A stretch of 64,000 nucleotides of DNA from Telopea speciosissima (Eukaryota; Streptophyta; Magnoliopsida; Proteales; Proteaceae). A program made the translations under genes and the position numbers. The notes below the pieces were generated by a model. It saw only the letters and a list, made by a program, of their open reading frames with translations. It was not told where the DNA came from and did no database searches. The stretch covers positions 12,537,563 through 12,601,562 of the forward strand of contig NC_057922.1 in assembly GCF_018873765.1 (NCBI RefSeq). Reading direction: 5' to 3'. Below, one piece after another: positions 12,539 to 24,436 of the stretch (position 1 is the stretch's first letter; each line of letters begins with the position of its first letter).

Positions 12539-13372
12539 GGAGCGAAGAACGAAGGAGAGTTGAAAGAGAGGGGACACAGATATAGAGGTAGAGAAGAAGA
12601 GAGAAGAAAAAGAAGTGAAGTGGAGAAGGAGAGGGAAGAAAGAAAGAGGAGATGAGCTGTGGAGGGAGGAGGTCCTGAGAAGGAGCCACGCACGAGAATC
12701 GAGGTGTTAAGTTAAGAGAGTTGAGATTTTTTGTTTTTTGTTTTGTGTAATTAATTTTTGAAGTAAAGAGAAATTAAATGAAGAAATGGAGTGGGCAAAG
12801 CAAATGGAAGCTTTTCATAGGACGACTCGGCGGTTTCTCTCTCTTCATTCTTTGCTTTCTTTTTTGGTAAATTCATTCTTCTTTTGCTTTCTTGACCGAC
12901 GAAGTTTTTAGATAGAGAGAGAATGTTTGGAGTGGGGAAGCAAGATGGGAAAGAAGCCGAGACGTGGACCCTTACACGTCGGTTTAAATCATTTCAAAAG
13001 GGCCATACGTACTTATGACTATGTATGCCACGTTTCATATGCTTTGCATGAAGTTTATCTACTCAGGTGGTTCGCATATATATATAATAGTCCTCTACTT
13101 AGAACCGTTGGATTGGAATTCAGTAGAGGCAAAGGGACCGATAAGTTTCCCGTACTCAAATTTGAATCAAGATTTTATACGTTATAGGACGCTCTAGTCT
13201 ACTCTTATGGATAGAAAGTGGGACGATTCATCAGGATAGCTGGGTATCACTGGATCGGCGGTTGGGTCAATCGAACCAATCTGATGAGTCTGGGACAACA
13301 ATATGATTTTGAGATGGTTCCATATATAATAATGGGGAAAAAAAACATTACGTGGTTGTGTGGCCTGCATGT

Positions 13373-14092
13373 AAGGGTGTAAATCGGTCCAGAATCGGAT
13401 ATTTGATTCGATTCTAAGTAGTAGTTGCAGGATTCAAATCTAGACCAAGTCCCAGATTGGTTCTAGAATTGAATACTTTAATTGAACCTGATCAATTCGA
13501 TTTAGATCTAGTTATAATCCGGTCGATTCCTATACCCATTTCTTATCTGGATACATTTAAGTCTCATAAATCATTATTTTATACAAAGCAGTGATACAAC
13601 AACAACAGTATATCATACAAAGACTTAAAACAAATGCACAATGATTGCTATGACTCTTGTAGATTAGAGATCACCCATATGTAAGTGGAGAAATGAATAT
13701 TCATGATGGAATATCATCTCCAAAGCATAGTCTTGGTCAAACAACTCCGACTCTGCCAAATCATTAGCCACCTAGTTAGCAACTCTTGGTTTCCATTGAA
13801 ATTGAAACTGTAGTTTTAGAGTAGTAGACAAGAAGTTCGTAGACTCGTATTCGTAGGGTTAACTTAAGGCTTAAAACTAAGAGATAAAAGCTATTAGGGT
13901 TTTAACGATGCGGATACTTCGGTTTGGATTCGATTAGATTCGTTGTTTTAGTGGTTAGATCCAAATCCAGATCCAGACCGAATTGATTTATAAACACATA
14001 TCTTTTAGATTCAGGACTCAACATATTTTATTCGGTCCATATTAGATTTGGATTCAGTTTTCGATTTCGGCTCCACATTGACACCCTCACCT
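13373..14092. repeat. MITE-like repeat of the GGGTGTCAA family, copy 1
   Basis: The left end reads AAGGGTGTAAATCGG and the right end ACATTGACACCCTCA, forming inverted termini. The inside is filled with variants of the CGGTTCGATTTAGAT type. The same end sequences bound repeats at 16757-16905, 20101-20418 and 56981-57754. No protein is encoded. The superfamily is uncertain. Confidence 0.5.
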
Positions 14093-14252
14093 GCATGGCT
14101 CTTGTGTCTAGACACAGAAACACACAAAAATACCACATTACCCCCATGAAAATAAAAAAAAATAAAAAAGCAAAAATCCCGTTTAAAACAATGCTTACAC
14201 ACCACAACAGGGCTCTAGAGGCATAAGCAGTGATCTCTTTCTTCTTCAAAAC

Positions 14253-14632
14253 GGGCCGTGGTATGCTTCTTTTAGATAATCATGGAAATTTTGTGATTCC
14301 TCGGTGCAAGGCCTCTTGCGGCATCTCGACTTCCTTCTTAGAAATTTGAGGGTATTCGGGAAGCAGTGGTGCTTGCTTTGTAATCTTCGACTCACTTGCC
14401 TATAGAGAATGCCTACCTGTTATTCTGGGCTTCCAGGGATTCTTTTGTACATGTTTTTCAAAACTCTGTTAGTGGGGCTCATACCCTAGCTTTGGAACCC
14501 CTTAGATTCTCTTTGTCTCGCTTTTGGTTGTCTCAACCACCCTCAGCCCTTGTTCATTCTTCTTCTGGCCAAAAGATTCCCTCTTGTCGATTAATACAAA
14601 TTATTATTTTTCCTGTATAAAAAAAATTTCTT
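14253..14632 (+). mobile_element. LINE 3'-end remnant (RNase H tail)
   Basis: A degraded frame gives FRDNHGNFVIPRCKAS, which resembles the start of the RNase H domain at the end of plant L1-type LINEs (intact form like GGVFRDHxGNFV). Further along it gives the typical LINE 3' end (SINTNYYFSCIKK) followed by a short A-run at about 14620-14627. Frameshifts separate these parts. A 5'-truncated old insertion is the best reading. Confidence 0.5.
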
Positions 14633-15446
14633 ATGCTTTTTCTTGGATTTTTGTATAAAAATTTTAACATTTTATTATTAAATTGAATAATATTAAGTTT
14701 TAGCCAGGCTGAAATAATCAAAACTTAAATTTGAATAATGTTGTTAGTTAATAATTAGTTTATAATCAAACAAATATTATGTTATTCAAAATCTTGCCTA
14801 GTCAAGGTTACCAACAAAAAAAAGTTACAAAGTATTAATCAAAATGAATACATAATTTCGTCAAGACTAGCTCCAATACAATTGTGTCTTTGAATTTGGC
14901 TCTTCTTCTGCAAGTACTTCATCTGGTGAGTGTCTAGTGAGACATTCAAAGGCAGAGCTGCTTTGCGCACGCTGAGATTCGTCGAAACCTTTTCGAACAT
15001 AAAGATATAACCAGCCAGAAACTTTGGATTTTCTCATCTATGTCAATCTTACTATATATAATTCACTTTTTTCCTTGTGCTTTCCTTCTCTTTAAGACCT
15101 TCAAATTGCTAAAGCTAATTGAAACAGCTGCCATGAACAGTGGTAAACTCACTAAAGTGACCCACATTTGTGGCTCCTTTAGACCGTTGAATCTGCTAAA
15201 AAAAAAAGGGATAATAATCCAATTAAGTTTCAAATGGGGCAGACAGGTTTATTGAATACTTTTTTTCCCTTATATAGATAGATCGATGCTTATAAAGTTA
15301 CAATACTACACAGTGTCTGCTATGCATTATATATCAATATTCCCCACAGCAGTTTTTAAGTAAAAAGGTAAAGACAGTGGGGACTAAAGGGTAAGGGTTT
15401 ATTAATTAATGGTTTTTAATTCTTCTATAGCTTGAAGCCTTGAACC

Positions 15447-15450
<4 letters not shown>

Positions 15451-15492
<42 letters not shown>
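15451..15492. repeat. (AT)n microsatellite
   Basis: A run of about 20 AT units interrupted only at its edges. It is probably length-polymorphic. No gene is nearby. Confidence 0.95.
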
Positions 15493-15495
<3 letters not shown>

Positions 15496-15835
15496 GGACC
15501 ACATATATATCCGACCAAGGTTATGTATATAGGAGAGAGATGTACTAATTGCTACGGATTAATTAGAGAAGAAGATAGCTAGATTTGTTGTTATGGCACC
15601 CACATGCATGTCCACTTGACGGCTAGTGTCACGTGTACTGTTCTATTCATTTGACGCATTACTATTTCCCATTCTGCATGGCATAAACATAAAGGCCTTT
15701 AAGTATATATTTCATTAAGAGGACCTTCACTTAATAATCCAAAGTGTACCCACCATGCAATATTTATTGGCTCTTCCTATCAATAGACCTGCCCTGCTTA
15801 GAATAATTTTGAGAAACATTCATCACTTTATAATT

Positions 15836-16440
15836 TATGGGGATGCGTACGTTCTCTGTCTGGGAGCCAATGAGAATGCATGGGTAAGCATCAATAGGGG
15901 TGGAACTTTGCCTTTTATGGGGTATGGCGGTCATTTCACCCCATGTTATGTCTAGGCGTAAGAGCCATGCTCTTGAACAGAGTTTTTTTTTTCTCCCATA
16001 ATTAAATGTTGAGGGCAAGAGATCATTGTCTGGTCGTACGTGTAGCGCCTACAACTGTGTAGGGGCCATAAGAATGTACGTAAGGGCATCAATTTAGATG
16101 CGATTTTTTATTTCATGGAGGGTAGGATGATAGTTTTGCACATTCCTATGTTTGAGCACATGACCCACATTACCATGTAGGGTTCTTTTTTTCATATATT
16201 TAATAGGTGGGAGATCGCTGCCAAATCACATAGCACCTACACCAATGCAAGGACCAATGAAAGCACGAGCGGTGGCATCAACACAGGTAGGGTTTTTATT
16301 TTCTCAGGGGATAGGGCTATCAAAATGAATAATCTTTCCCTTAATTGATGCCCTTGCTAGCACTCTCATTGGTTCCCACTTTGATGCAGGCCATGCGGCT
16401 ACATTTTTTTTTCCTTTAATTTTTCTATATGGGGCCTTGG
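15836..16440. repeat. Dispersed repeat family B, at least two units
   Basis: Two related units of about 110-120 bp start at about 16019 and 16209. They share the series GAGATC..TG / TAGCGCCTACA or TAGCACCTACACC / AGGGGCC or AGGACC / GGGCATCAA or GGCATCAA / a TTTTTATTT run / GGG-TAGG. A further copy lies near 19707-19830 and another near 57950-58100. Unit sequence diverges by perhaps a fifth. No coding capacity is visible. The units are probably non-autonomous element pieces. Confidence 0.5.
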
Positions 16441-16756
16441 TGAGGGTTTTGTAGATGTACCTAAATTAATGCAAGTTTATCAAAAGGGCAATTTGATAAC
16501 GGAATCGGATAATGGAGACACAGAGTGGTTTTACTTACTTAATGGACACGAATATTAATTATAGGGTCCAAATCCAACTAAAGTCTATTCATTTTTATAT
16601 AAGAACATAGACCGTAGTAGCCTTGGCATGACCACGATAATACAACAATTTAAGGATTTTGTTTCCCCCTTTGGATAGGCTACCTTGAAAGGCACAGCAT
16701 AGAATAAAAGGAAATGCCCCTAGATGGAAACCTAGTAGTATAACTATAGGACCTAT

Positions 16757-16905
16757 AGGTGTCTGTGTTTGAACCAAAATCGAAAACTGAAACCGGATCC
16801 GCTGATAAAAATTGGATCGAACTGAACCCCGTTAATAACAGTTTGGTTTTGGGTTGGATTAGTTGCCAACTGAACCGAGAAATCACACCAATTAACACCC
16901 TTACA
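16757..16905. repeat. MITE-like repeat of the GGGTGTCAA family, copy 2
   Basis: A short copy bounded by GGTGTCTGTGTTTGAACC on the left and AATTAACACCC on the right, with the family's GG(A/T)TTGG...CTGAACC-type interior. It is about 150 bp and has no coding content. Confidence 0.45.
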
Positions 16906-16984
16906 CTCTCATATGAGGTTTTGATATCTAACTGGATCCTCTCCCCACACGGGGACCTCCCCACATAAAATTTAGCTCATCTCC

Positions 16985-17125
16985 AAGGAGGCGTGCAATC
17001 AGGGTACTATCAGTGGGCATCCAACAATTGAGTTGTGCCAGACATATCTTGGTGCACACCTATGGATGTGTATGACACAGCCCAATGGCTGGCAGTACCC
17101 TGAGCGTTCCTTGCCCCCTAGAGAC
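16985..17125. repeat. Foldback MITE, family A, copy 2
   Basis: CAGGGTACTATCAGTGGGC near 17000 is mirrored by GGCTGGCAGTACCCTG near 17088-17103, and GGTGTGCACC-like centre sequences pair inside. The general layout matches the copy at 7422-7620 (TTGGGC..GTTGT, CATCC..GGTGCA). It is non-coding. Confidence 0.5.
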
Positions 17126-20100
17126 GATCTTGATCTCATCATTCATGGGATCTCACCATTCATGGAAAGAGAGGACTTGTGTCAAAACATAGAAGAGGCA
17201 AAGAGGTAATTTCAGAGGGAGAGAGAGAGGATCCCACATGGAGAGTGGGATCCCATGTGGGGAGGAGGATCCGTACTCGTAAACCCGGTCCCCTTTAATT
17301 TATATATATAACTCAGATGTAGTAGTAGGTAGGTAGGTAGGTAGCTAAGTAGGGCTTTAAACCTTTTACAGAAGGATCTCAGGGTAGCACTATATACATT
17401 TTGGCGCAAACCCATTATGGGGAGAGATTTTATTCATCCTCAAAGGCCAAAAAGTGTGATACAATGGGGGATGGGATCATCTAAATTATATAAAATTATA
17501 TAACCCGAGTGCTTGTAGCAGTAGCACAAGGCCCATTATTAAGCAATACAGTGAACTACAATAAAAAAGGGCTTTACCGGTGGGAAATAAACTACAGCTA
17601 AAACCCCAAACACAGTTATAAAAAGGCTTTTTCCATTGCCGAAAATCAACCATTAAATGTGTTCATTCATTGGTCCAAATGCTTGGATTGAGATCATGTA
17701 ACGAAATAGAGATCTCTTGCCCATAACATATATAAGGGCAATATATTATAAACACTGGTATATATTATATTACCCATTGCGCCACACTACCACTAAAGGG
17801 TATGTATTGTCTTTTTTTTTTTTTAATAAATTTTTTTTTTACTGACAGCTTAATAAAGTCATTGTCAAAATGTAAACTTATTATAATGATGGTAATTAAA
17901 AAATTGTTGCTAAAAGCTTTTCATGTAGCTGGTCAGTTTCGATCGATCTAACCGGTTCAGACTGAACTTTAACACCCTTGCAACCATTACCAAAAAGGAT
18001 ACATATGATTAGTCGTGACAAAGGTTAGCCTTCCATGCTCATTTAGGGTTAAGCAATCTAATCCCATCGCCTTATGGATGTTTTTGAGAAAGGTATATAT
18101 ATATATGCCCCAAGTCCAAAGCAACATAAGAAAGGAGAGAGGATTGGATCCAAAGCTTGTGGTGCCAAAACTCTATTTACACCTATGGTAGAAGGCATCT
18201 TTGAGAGCTTGGATTGGGTGATGGCAAATTAGACACAAAAAAGAAGCTGCCAAAGGGTGATATGCCTCATGAGGAGTGGCCTCCTATTCTCATATATATA
18301 TATATGGGCATCGGTTTAGAGGGTATTTGTTTAAAAAAAATTATTAAGGGTCTAACTAAGTGGTCATTATGCATGCTCCTATGTCTGATATCTCTAGACG
18401 CAACCACGTGACTAGATAGTGACCAAATAGCACTCATTTACTCACAAACAAAATTGTTTTTTTGCTAACGTGAATCGATTTTTCAAGAAATTTATAGTTT
18501 TCCTTTTAATAAATGAAAAACCTATGATTCATCCTTTAGGGTGTTTTGTTTTCTATTCCTCTGTTTTTTTTATCAATACATATTCTATAGAAGGTATTGA
18601 ACTCCGTGGTGGGAGGGTGAGATTTGAACTCGGGACCCTCCGGGTGAGCATGGTTTTTAAAGCTCCATGCTTGGCCAACTGCCACTACCCAGTGTCCCCC
18701 CTTAATAGGTCAATCAACGACTCCACCTCCCTCCCCCCAACAAACAATATTATATAACTTCCAAGTGCTTAGAATTCTTTGTTAAGTAGAGTCATCTCTA
18801 CTGCATTTGCATGTATGGAAGTCAAACTTTTCAACCAAAAAATTCGATTTTTTTTAATAGAAAAAAAAAATAAAAAATCGATGACATACACATGTCTTAC
18901 GGTATATCACACACGGATGGTGTGCATATATAAAAGTCATTAATACATCAATGATTTCCAACTAGTAGGATAAAATAGTGGTCCATGTTTTCACCACCCC
19001 ATCATCCCAAAATAATAAACACAAATTTGCCGGTTCCGGTTCATCAGTTACCTGGTCTAACCATCGGGTCAACATACAAATGGCATAAACTAGGATAAAA
19101 AATAACCACCACCCCTACCCAAGAGTCAAAGACTATAGAACTACAGCCCTGTGGGGCTTCATAAAGCCCATTAAACCCGGATAAGGGGGAAGTGAAAAAC
19201 TTTTAAAAGCATTTACTTTTTATAATATAAGAGAGAGAGAGAGGTAACAATAATAAGGGGGGAGAAAGGAAAGGAGGAGGCGGTGGGAGAATATGGGTAA
19301 AGGCCAAAAGGGATTGGGAGAAATGGGCGGTGGGTGTTGGCTTATTGCTGGGCTGGGCTTCAGTAATTCAAGCGCCGCTGTCCACGGTCAAAGTCAAACT
19401 ATTCTTAAACTATTTGCTTCTCTGCATAGTAACGAATCATTCATTCATTCCTCACGTTCCCCCTTCTCTTAACTTAACTTAATTTTTTAACGGGTCAGAT
19501 GAGGCTCCAAAGCCAAGGCCATGGATCTCAACTGAAAGCCACAAACTTGGAATGTTTTCTAAGTTTCAAAGGCCAATCACCCCCTGTCTGTGTCGGGTTC
19601 AACTGGCAGGGAGTGAATTAGACAAATACCCACTGAAACTCCGAAACCGCCAATTGTATCCATGGTCTTCAATATGCAGATACCAACCTAATTTTAATTT
19701 TTGGGACAAGAGATTGCTGTCTGATCGTGTATAGTGCATTTATCTATGCAGGATCAATAAAAGTAATTTTTTATTTTAAAAAGGGTAGGACAATATTTTG
19801 GCATGTTCCTATGTTTGGGTGTAGAAGTCACACGAGCAATAGCATTATTTGTTCATAATATTAATTATTTTTAGGAAAGAGATTTCTTAGTCAACCCATC
19901 ATATAAATTTATATGATGAAGAACCTATTTCAGCCACATGATAGATTGGATTGAGTTGAACTTATAATTACAAGCTAAGTTTCAATTCAAATGGAGATTG
20001 TCAAATGTTAAAATAAAACAAAGAAAAATTAAGATAAATATGACAGTGACCGAAGAGCCAATAATTGTGTGGACATACCAAAAAATGCATACCAATTATG
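17126..20100. other. Intergenic repeat-rich stretch without a gene
   Basis: No exon or domain is recognised. It contains a (GTAG)n run near 17322-17345, AT runs near 18096 and 18292, GA runs near 19230, a tRNA-like SINE-head candidate at 18598-18705 and a family B repeat unit at about 19692-19830. Confidence 0.5.
18598..18705 (-). repeat. tRNA-like SINE head, candidate
   Basis: On the minus strand, GTAGTGGCAGTTGGCCAAGC could serve as a pol III A box and GGTCCCGAGTTCAAATCTC as a B box, with about 40 nt between, the usual spacing of a tRNA-derived SINE head. No intact cloverleaf, 3' tail or TSD was identified. Confidence 0.35.
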
Positions 20101-20418
20101 GGTGTCAAACAATCCGGTTTTGATTAAACGGTTCGATTCGATTTAAACCGTTTAATTAAATGACCTCAACTTTGCAATCATAAATGGTTTTACGGTTTTG
20201 ATTTAAACGATTCGGTTCAATTTCGATAAAGGTTTCTGTTTGATTTTAGCACATTTATGCACATCTAAGAGTGTTAAATGGTTTATTTAGTTAAATGGTT
20301 CGATTCAGTTTAAACTATTTAATTAAATATTCTCAGTTTTAAAACCACAACTGAACGACTTATTAAAAGGATTTACAGTTTTAATTTAAACTGTTCGATT
20401 AAGATTTGATTTTGACAC
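20101..20418. repeat. MITE of the GGGTGTCAA family, copy 3
   Basis: The left end GGGTGTCAAACAATCCGG and the right end TTGATTTTGACACCC form terminal inverted repeats. The interior carries repeats of the AAACGGTTCGATTCGATTTAAACCG type twice in each direction, so the whole element is partly palindromic. It is about 320 bp and non-coding. Confidence 0.65.
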
Positions 20419-21024
20419 CCTCAAAATACCAATACATAAAAGAATATTTGGTTAAATTAAGGACTGAAATTTAACGCATGACTTGTCCAAACAATCTTTC
20501 ATGTATTTAACGGTCAGATAGGCCATTTGTCCCTTTCACGTGGTTGAATAGGTATCACGATAATATAAATTATTTATTTTGGATAACGATGAATATTTTC
20601 TCCTTATTTTTATCTTCTCCTTCCAACTTTCACATGACCTCTTCTTTTCTATTTATTATTATTTTCAGGGTATGTGGAGTTTCAGTTATAATTATAAATT
20701 TTGGGTTCAAAATCATAATCATATTTGATAGATTACATATTGGTTGAATTCGACGGTGCAAAATCTAGAATTTGGACCAGAATTCAGAATTGGATTTGAG
20801 CCCAATTCTCAGATTCTCAACATTCCATGATTAAAATTTTTCTCTTTTCTTTTTGGCCGTGGAGAAGAATCCCTTAACCATGGGTGATTTGACTTTGTAA
20901 TTGGACTCCTGTGGTATCATAAACTCTCACCCTTTATTATACAAGATAAAAAAAACCCACCTCTCCTTAGTCCAATTAGATGGAATTGAGGGTAGTGGTT
21001 AATGGATTCTTCTTTTATCGTGGG

Positions 21025-21389
21025 TGGGCTGCAACAGTTCGGGTTGGGTTGGGCCTTTTAAAACCCTAGTCCAACTCTAAGTCCCCTGCTGGGCCCAACC
21101 TTGACTGAGGGTCAGAAAAATCCAACATTGACTCGTCCTTAGGTTGGGTTGGGTTGAACCTGATTGGCCCTGATCATGGGAGGTGAATGAAGATGCATGG
21201 GTTGGCTAGGTTGAGAAGAAGAAAGGGAAAAAAAAAAAGAAAAAGAAGAAGAAGACTGGGTCGGATTGGGCCGGATCGGGATTAACCCAAGACCTCAACC
21301 CAAACCTGTCCTCAGAGCCAAGGTATCTCAACCCAAGCTTTGTTCGGGCTCAGGCAGGCTATGGTCATCATGGCCAAACTTGCACCCCT
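21025..21389. repeat. hAT-type MITE, copy 1 (degraded)
   Basis: Clearly related to the better preserved copy at 59772-60306. It starts GGGCTGCAACAGTTCGGGTTGG and ends GGCCAAACTTGCACCCC, sharing long stretches such as CCCTGATCATGGGAGG and ATGCATGGGTTGG. It is shorter in the middle, with a G/A-rich run instead of the AT-rich core. No TSD is detectable, which fits greater age. Confidence 0.7.
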
Positions 21390-21536
21390 CATGACTAGTG
21401 ATTTGACCTTATGATTAATAGTGAGGGCTAGGGACTGTGAAAGAGAAATCCCTTCACCAATGGCCATCATTGCTCCTGGATGAGATTTAGTTATGATTGG
21501 AGGGCAAAGACTGATTGGTCGAATAAAGCTGAGTTG

Positions 21537-21590
21537 TGGTTGTTGTTGTTGTTGATGATGATGATGATGATGATGACGATGATGATTCGT
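21537..21590. repeat. (GTT)n / (GAT)n microsatellite
   Basis: Adjacent trinucleotide runs. Translated on the minus strand they give a histidine/glutamine-rich frame that I do not regard as a gene. Confidence 0.85.
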
Positions 21591-21714
21591 GGGTGAATCC
21601 TTCTTCACTAGAGTCAAAGATCATTGTCATTTTTGTCTTCGCATTTTGGAATTCCCAGAATTGAGTTAGTTTTCTTTATTTGCTCGTAAGCCTTGCATCC
21701 ATTAAAGGCAAGAG

Positions 21715-21910
21715 CGCACATGGGCTTTTGCCTAGTGGTTTGGCATTGCCTGGTTGAAGGCATGCCTGAGGTTTGGTCACTTGATCAAATCCTCACAAGT
21801 GCATCTGTGCTTGCCATGCATTACTATCTAGCTACCCCTATCCCTGGGGCCCACTAGGTGCCCACTTCCTCTCCGGGCCACCATAGTGGTGAGCCCACTT
21901 GGCACCCAAA
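21715..21910 (+). repeat. tRNA-like SINE candidate
   Basis: GCCTAGTGGTTTGGCATTGCC has A-box character and GGTCACTTGATCAAATCCTC B-box character, about 40 nt apart, followed by a C-rich body. No poly(A) end or flanking duplication was found. A pol III-derived repeat is likely, the family unknown. Confidence 0.4.
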
Positions 21911-22334
21911 AATAAGAATTTAAGGCAAGAAAGTTTCTGTTTCAGAACAGATCTAGCAATCACAACCTCAACAAGCAGTCCAGCTAGCAAAGCATACAAG
22001 GCCAATGAGGAATTTTGAATAGCAATTGAACGAAGAACTCACTTGCAAATTATGTCTAACTAAATCTAGATTTTAAATTTCCTAGAAAAGAGTTGGGAGT
22101 TGTCAAAATCTTAAACTGCTAAATTTATAATCCTTTGAAAATCTGGAAAGCTGTTAAAGCATTCAAATTGTGATTATCTCGATACAAGGAAGTATCTAAT
22201 ACCATCAATTAAGGGGCACTAATCAAGAAGTCAAAAGGTGTTAATTTCCTTTTTCTTAATCAAGTTTCTTATCCAGAAGAAAGGGAAAAAATTCCAATAA
22301 AGTTGCACATTCACACCTTGCATTATGGTTCAGC

Positions 22335-22568
22335 CCAATCCACGTGAAAAAAAAATCCTTTGCAGTGCCTTACTGTTCGGGCCTGAGAGCTCGATACGTG
22401 GAAGATGCGACATCCAACGATGCCGAGCTCAAAAAGAAAGGAAAAAAAACTGGATCAATCGAGCTTGCACGTTGGATGAAGCATCTTCCACATGTCGAGC
22501 TCTTAGGCCCAAACTGCAAGACACCGCAAGATGAAGGAATTGCAAAGGATTTTAATCCCAATCCGACG
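22335..22568. repeat. Long-palindrome MITE (Mutator-like candidate)
   Basis: Two arms of about 90-100 bp pair with each other: GGGCCTGAGAGCTCGATACG near 22379-22398 against CATGTCGAGCTCTTAGGCCC near 22491-22510, with AATCCTTTGCAGT / AATTGCAAAGGATT further out. Possible 9-bp flanks ATGGTTCAG and ACGGTTCAT match at 7 of 9 positions, which would fit a Mutator-like element. A transcript of either strand would form a long hairpin. Confidence 0.6.
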
Positions 22569-24423
22569 GTTCATTAATTTGGATTGAAAGAATCCCTAGA
22601 AAACTTGAGAGTTTGCTTCGTCCCCTGACCCCGGTTCTCAACTCGCTTGGGTCAAATAAAGAAATTGAATTGAATATGTGGCCGGTCAACATGTCCAATT
22701 GGTTCAACCATCTAGGAAACTCCATCTTTCCATGGGCATGCCACGGTCATTTTACACATCTTGTGTTTGGATGAAGGGGCAGCGCACCGCACGCACCCAG
22801 TTAGCGTTCTTTCTCCCATAAACTTTAGTGAGAGATACTTTGGAATTGGAAGAAAAATTCATCTGGGAAACGGCAAATGTGGATATGATAATATTGGGTT
22901 ATTGTTGGCGAATGGTTTATAATACCCTCTACTATTTCCCTATACCCTATGAACACCATCTGAAGCCTCCTTAACCGAGTAGTAGAAGGAAAACTCTTCC
23001 CTTTACTTTATATCTCGTCAACATTAGATCATCAATAATCTTCCTAATATGAGAAGTGCCCAAAATAAAGCAAAAAAGGATAACACAGCCCCATTTTAAT
23101 CCAAGAAACAAGAGGCCAAATATAAAAGCTGGGCTCCCTCCATGATACACAAAGCTTCTCTCATCACTTAGGGAGGAGAGGTTAATCTAGAGGCTGATTA
23201 ATAATGTTTCTGAAACATGGAATAGTGTTAAATTACAATTTTTTTTCTGACCCATCAGTGTTCCATGCCCCACCCCACAAAAAAAGAAAGAAAGAAAAAG
23301 GCATCTATTTTATGGAATCAAATTCATACATGGGCTTAGGCTTAATTATTAAAAACATGTTGGACTTTTATTAATGCTTGAGTTTAGATCCCAGCCCATT
23401 AACCCTCCCCCATAAAAACATATTCAAGTCATGGATTGTTTTGTTTTATATGGGCTTTGAGCTTAGGCCCATTACTTATTAACTCATGTTTAAACAAAAA
23501 ACTGATGTTTCTATTGTGGCAAGGAAGGTCAATCGATGCAAAATTGTCACATTCACTTGGCTACCTTGGAATATAACAAGCCTGAAAGAAGATAAATCGA
23601 ATTCTTGGTATTAATTGAATCTCATTTGTTAGTTGGACCAACTGACATGTTGTGTGTTAACTATAAAAGCCAGAAGTAGATAAATCTCATTTATTAGTTG
23701 CAAAGATTCAAGGATACGTGAAGGGTTTAGAGAAATGAGTTACAACTGATCGTTGCGAAGGGAGACGAGACCAATGTGTGTGTTTTTTTTTAAATACCAA
23801 AACCAATATGGTTTCAGTTGGCATATATTGTCTTCGTTCCTAGTTTATTTAGTACTTGAAGGACAAACTAAGCATCTAAATACACTTCCATGTCCTTCTC
23901 TCCCATTGAAATTGCTCTATTGGGTCCCTGTCTACCTATGACTCTGCCCTTTAATCTTGTGATGATCTTGAAAAAACAAATTGCAAGTAACCAATAAAAC
24001 ATGGCCATTAAGAAGAACTATTTTGATGCCCATCCAAATTTGTTATTGGCTAAGAAATTTTTCTTATTACCTGGTTCGTGAGACAAGCTAGTTGCTTTAC
24101 ATAGTCAGACTTCAATGTTCTCTTCCTTTTGATAAAAGCATTGCCTACATGCTATTTTATTTTTTTTGTTTGTTTGATAGATTCCTATTATTATTATTGT
24201 GTTGACATGTTTATTTAAGTCCTAAGACTTTCCTTTGATAAAATCATTCTTTACATATTATTATTTTGTTTATAAGGTAGAGTGCATATGTCTGCTACAT
24301 AGTGATATATGCACATATTTTTGTTTACGGAGCAACCGTATTAAACACGTACCGTATCATTGCTATATGCATTTTATTGGGCTAGATTTTTGAAAAATAT
24401 TGTTACTATTTGGTTCGTTTAAT
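22569..24423. other. Intergenic, no gene recognised
   Basis: No exon series is supported. About 24232-24380 is similar to 28377-28500 (both contain AAACACGTA(C/T)CGTATCATTGC), showing another dispersed non-coding repeat. Confidence 0.5.
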
Positions 24424-24436
24424 TGTCATGTGTACC

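Noticed and set aside
12478-12693. Ser/Leu/Pro-rich minus-strand frames upstream of AIL5
   Set aside because: They translate the CT-rich leader in other frames and lack an ATG where they start.
21312-21617. 101-codon His/Gln-rich minus-strand frame
   Set aside because: It comes from the GAT/GTT microsatellite and part of a MITE; no domain and no exon context.
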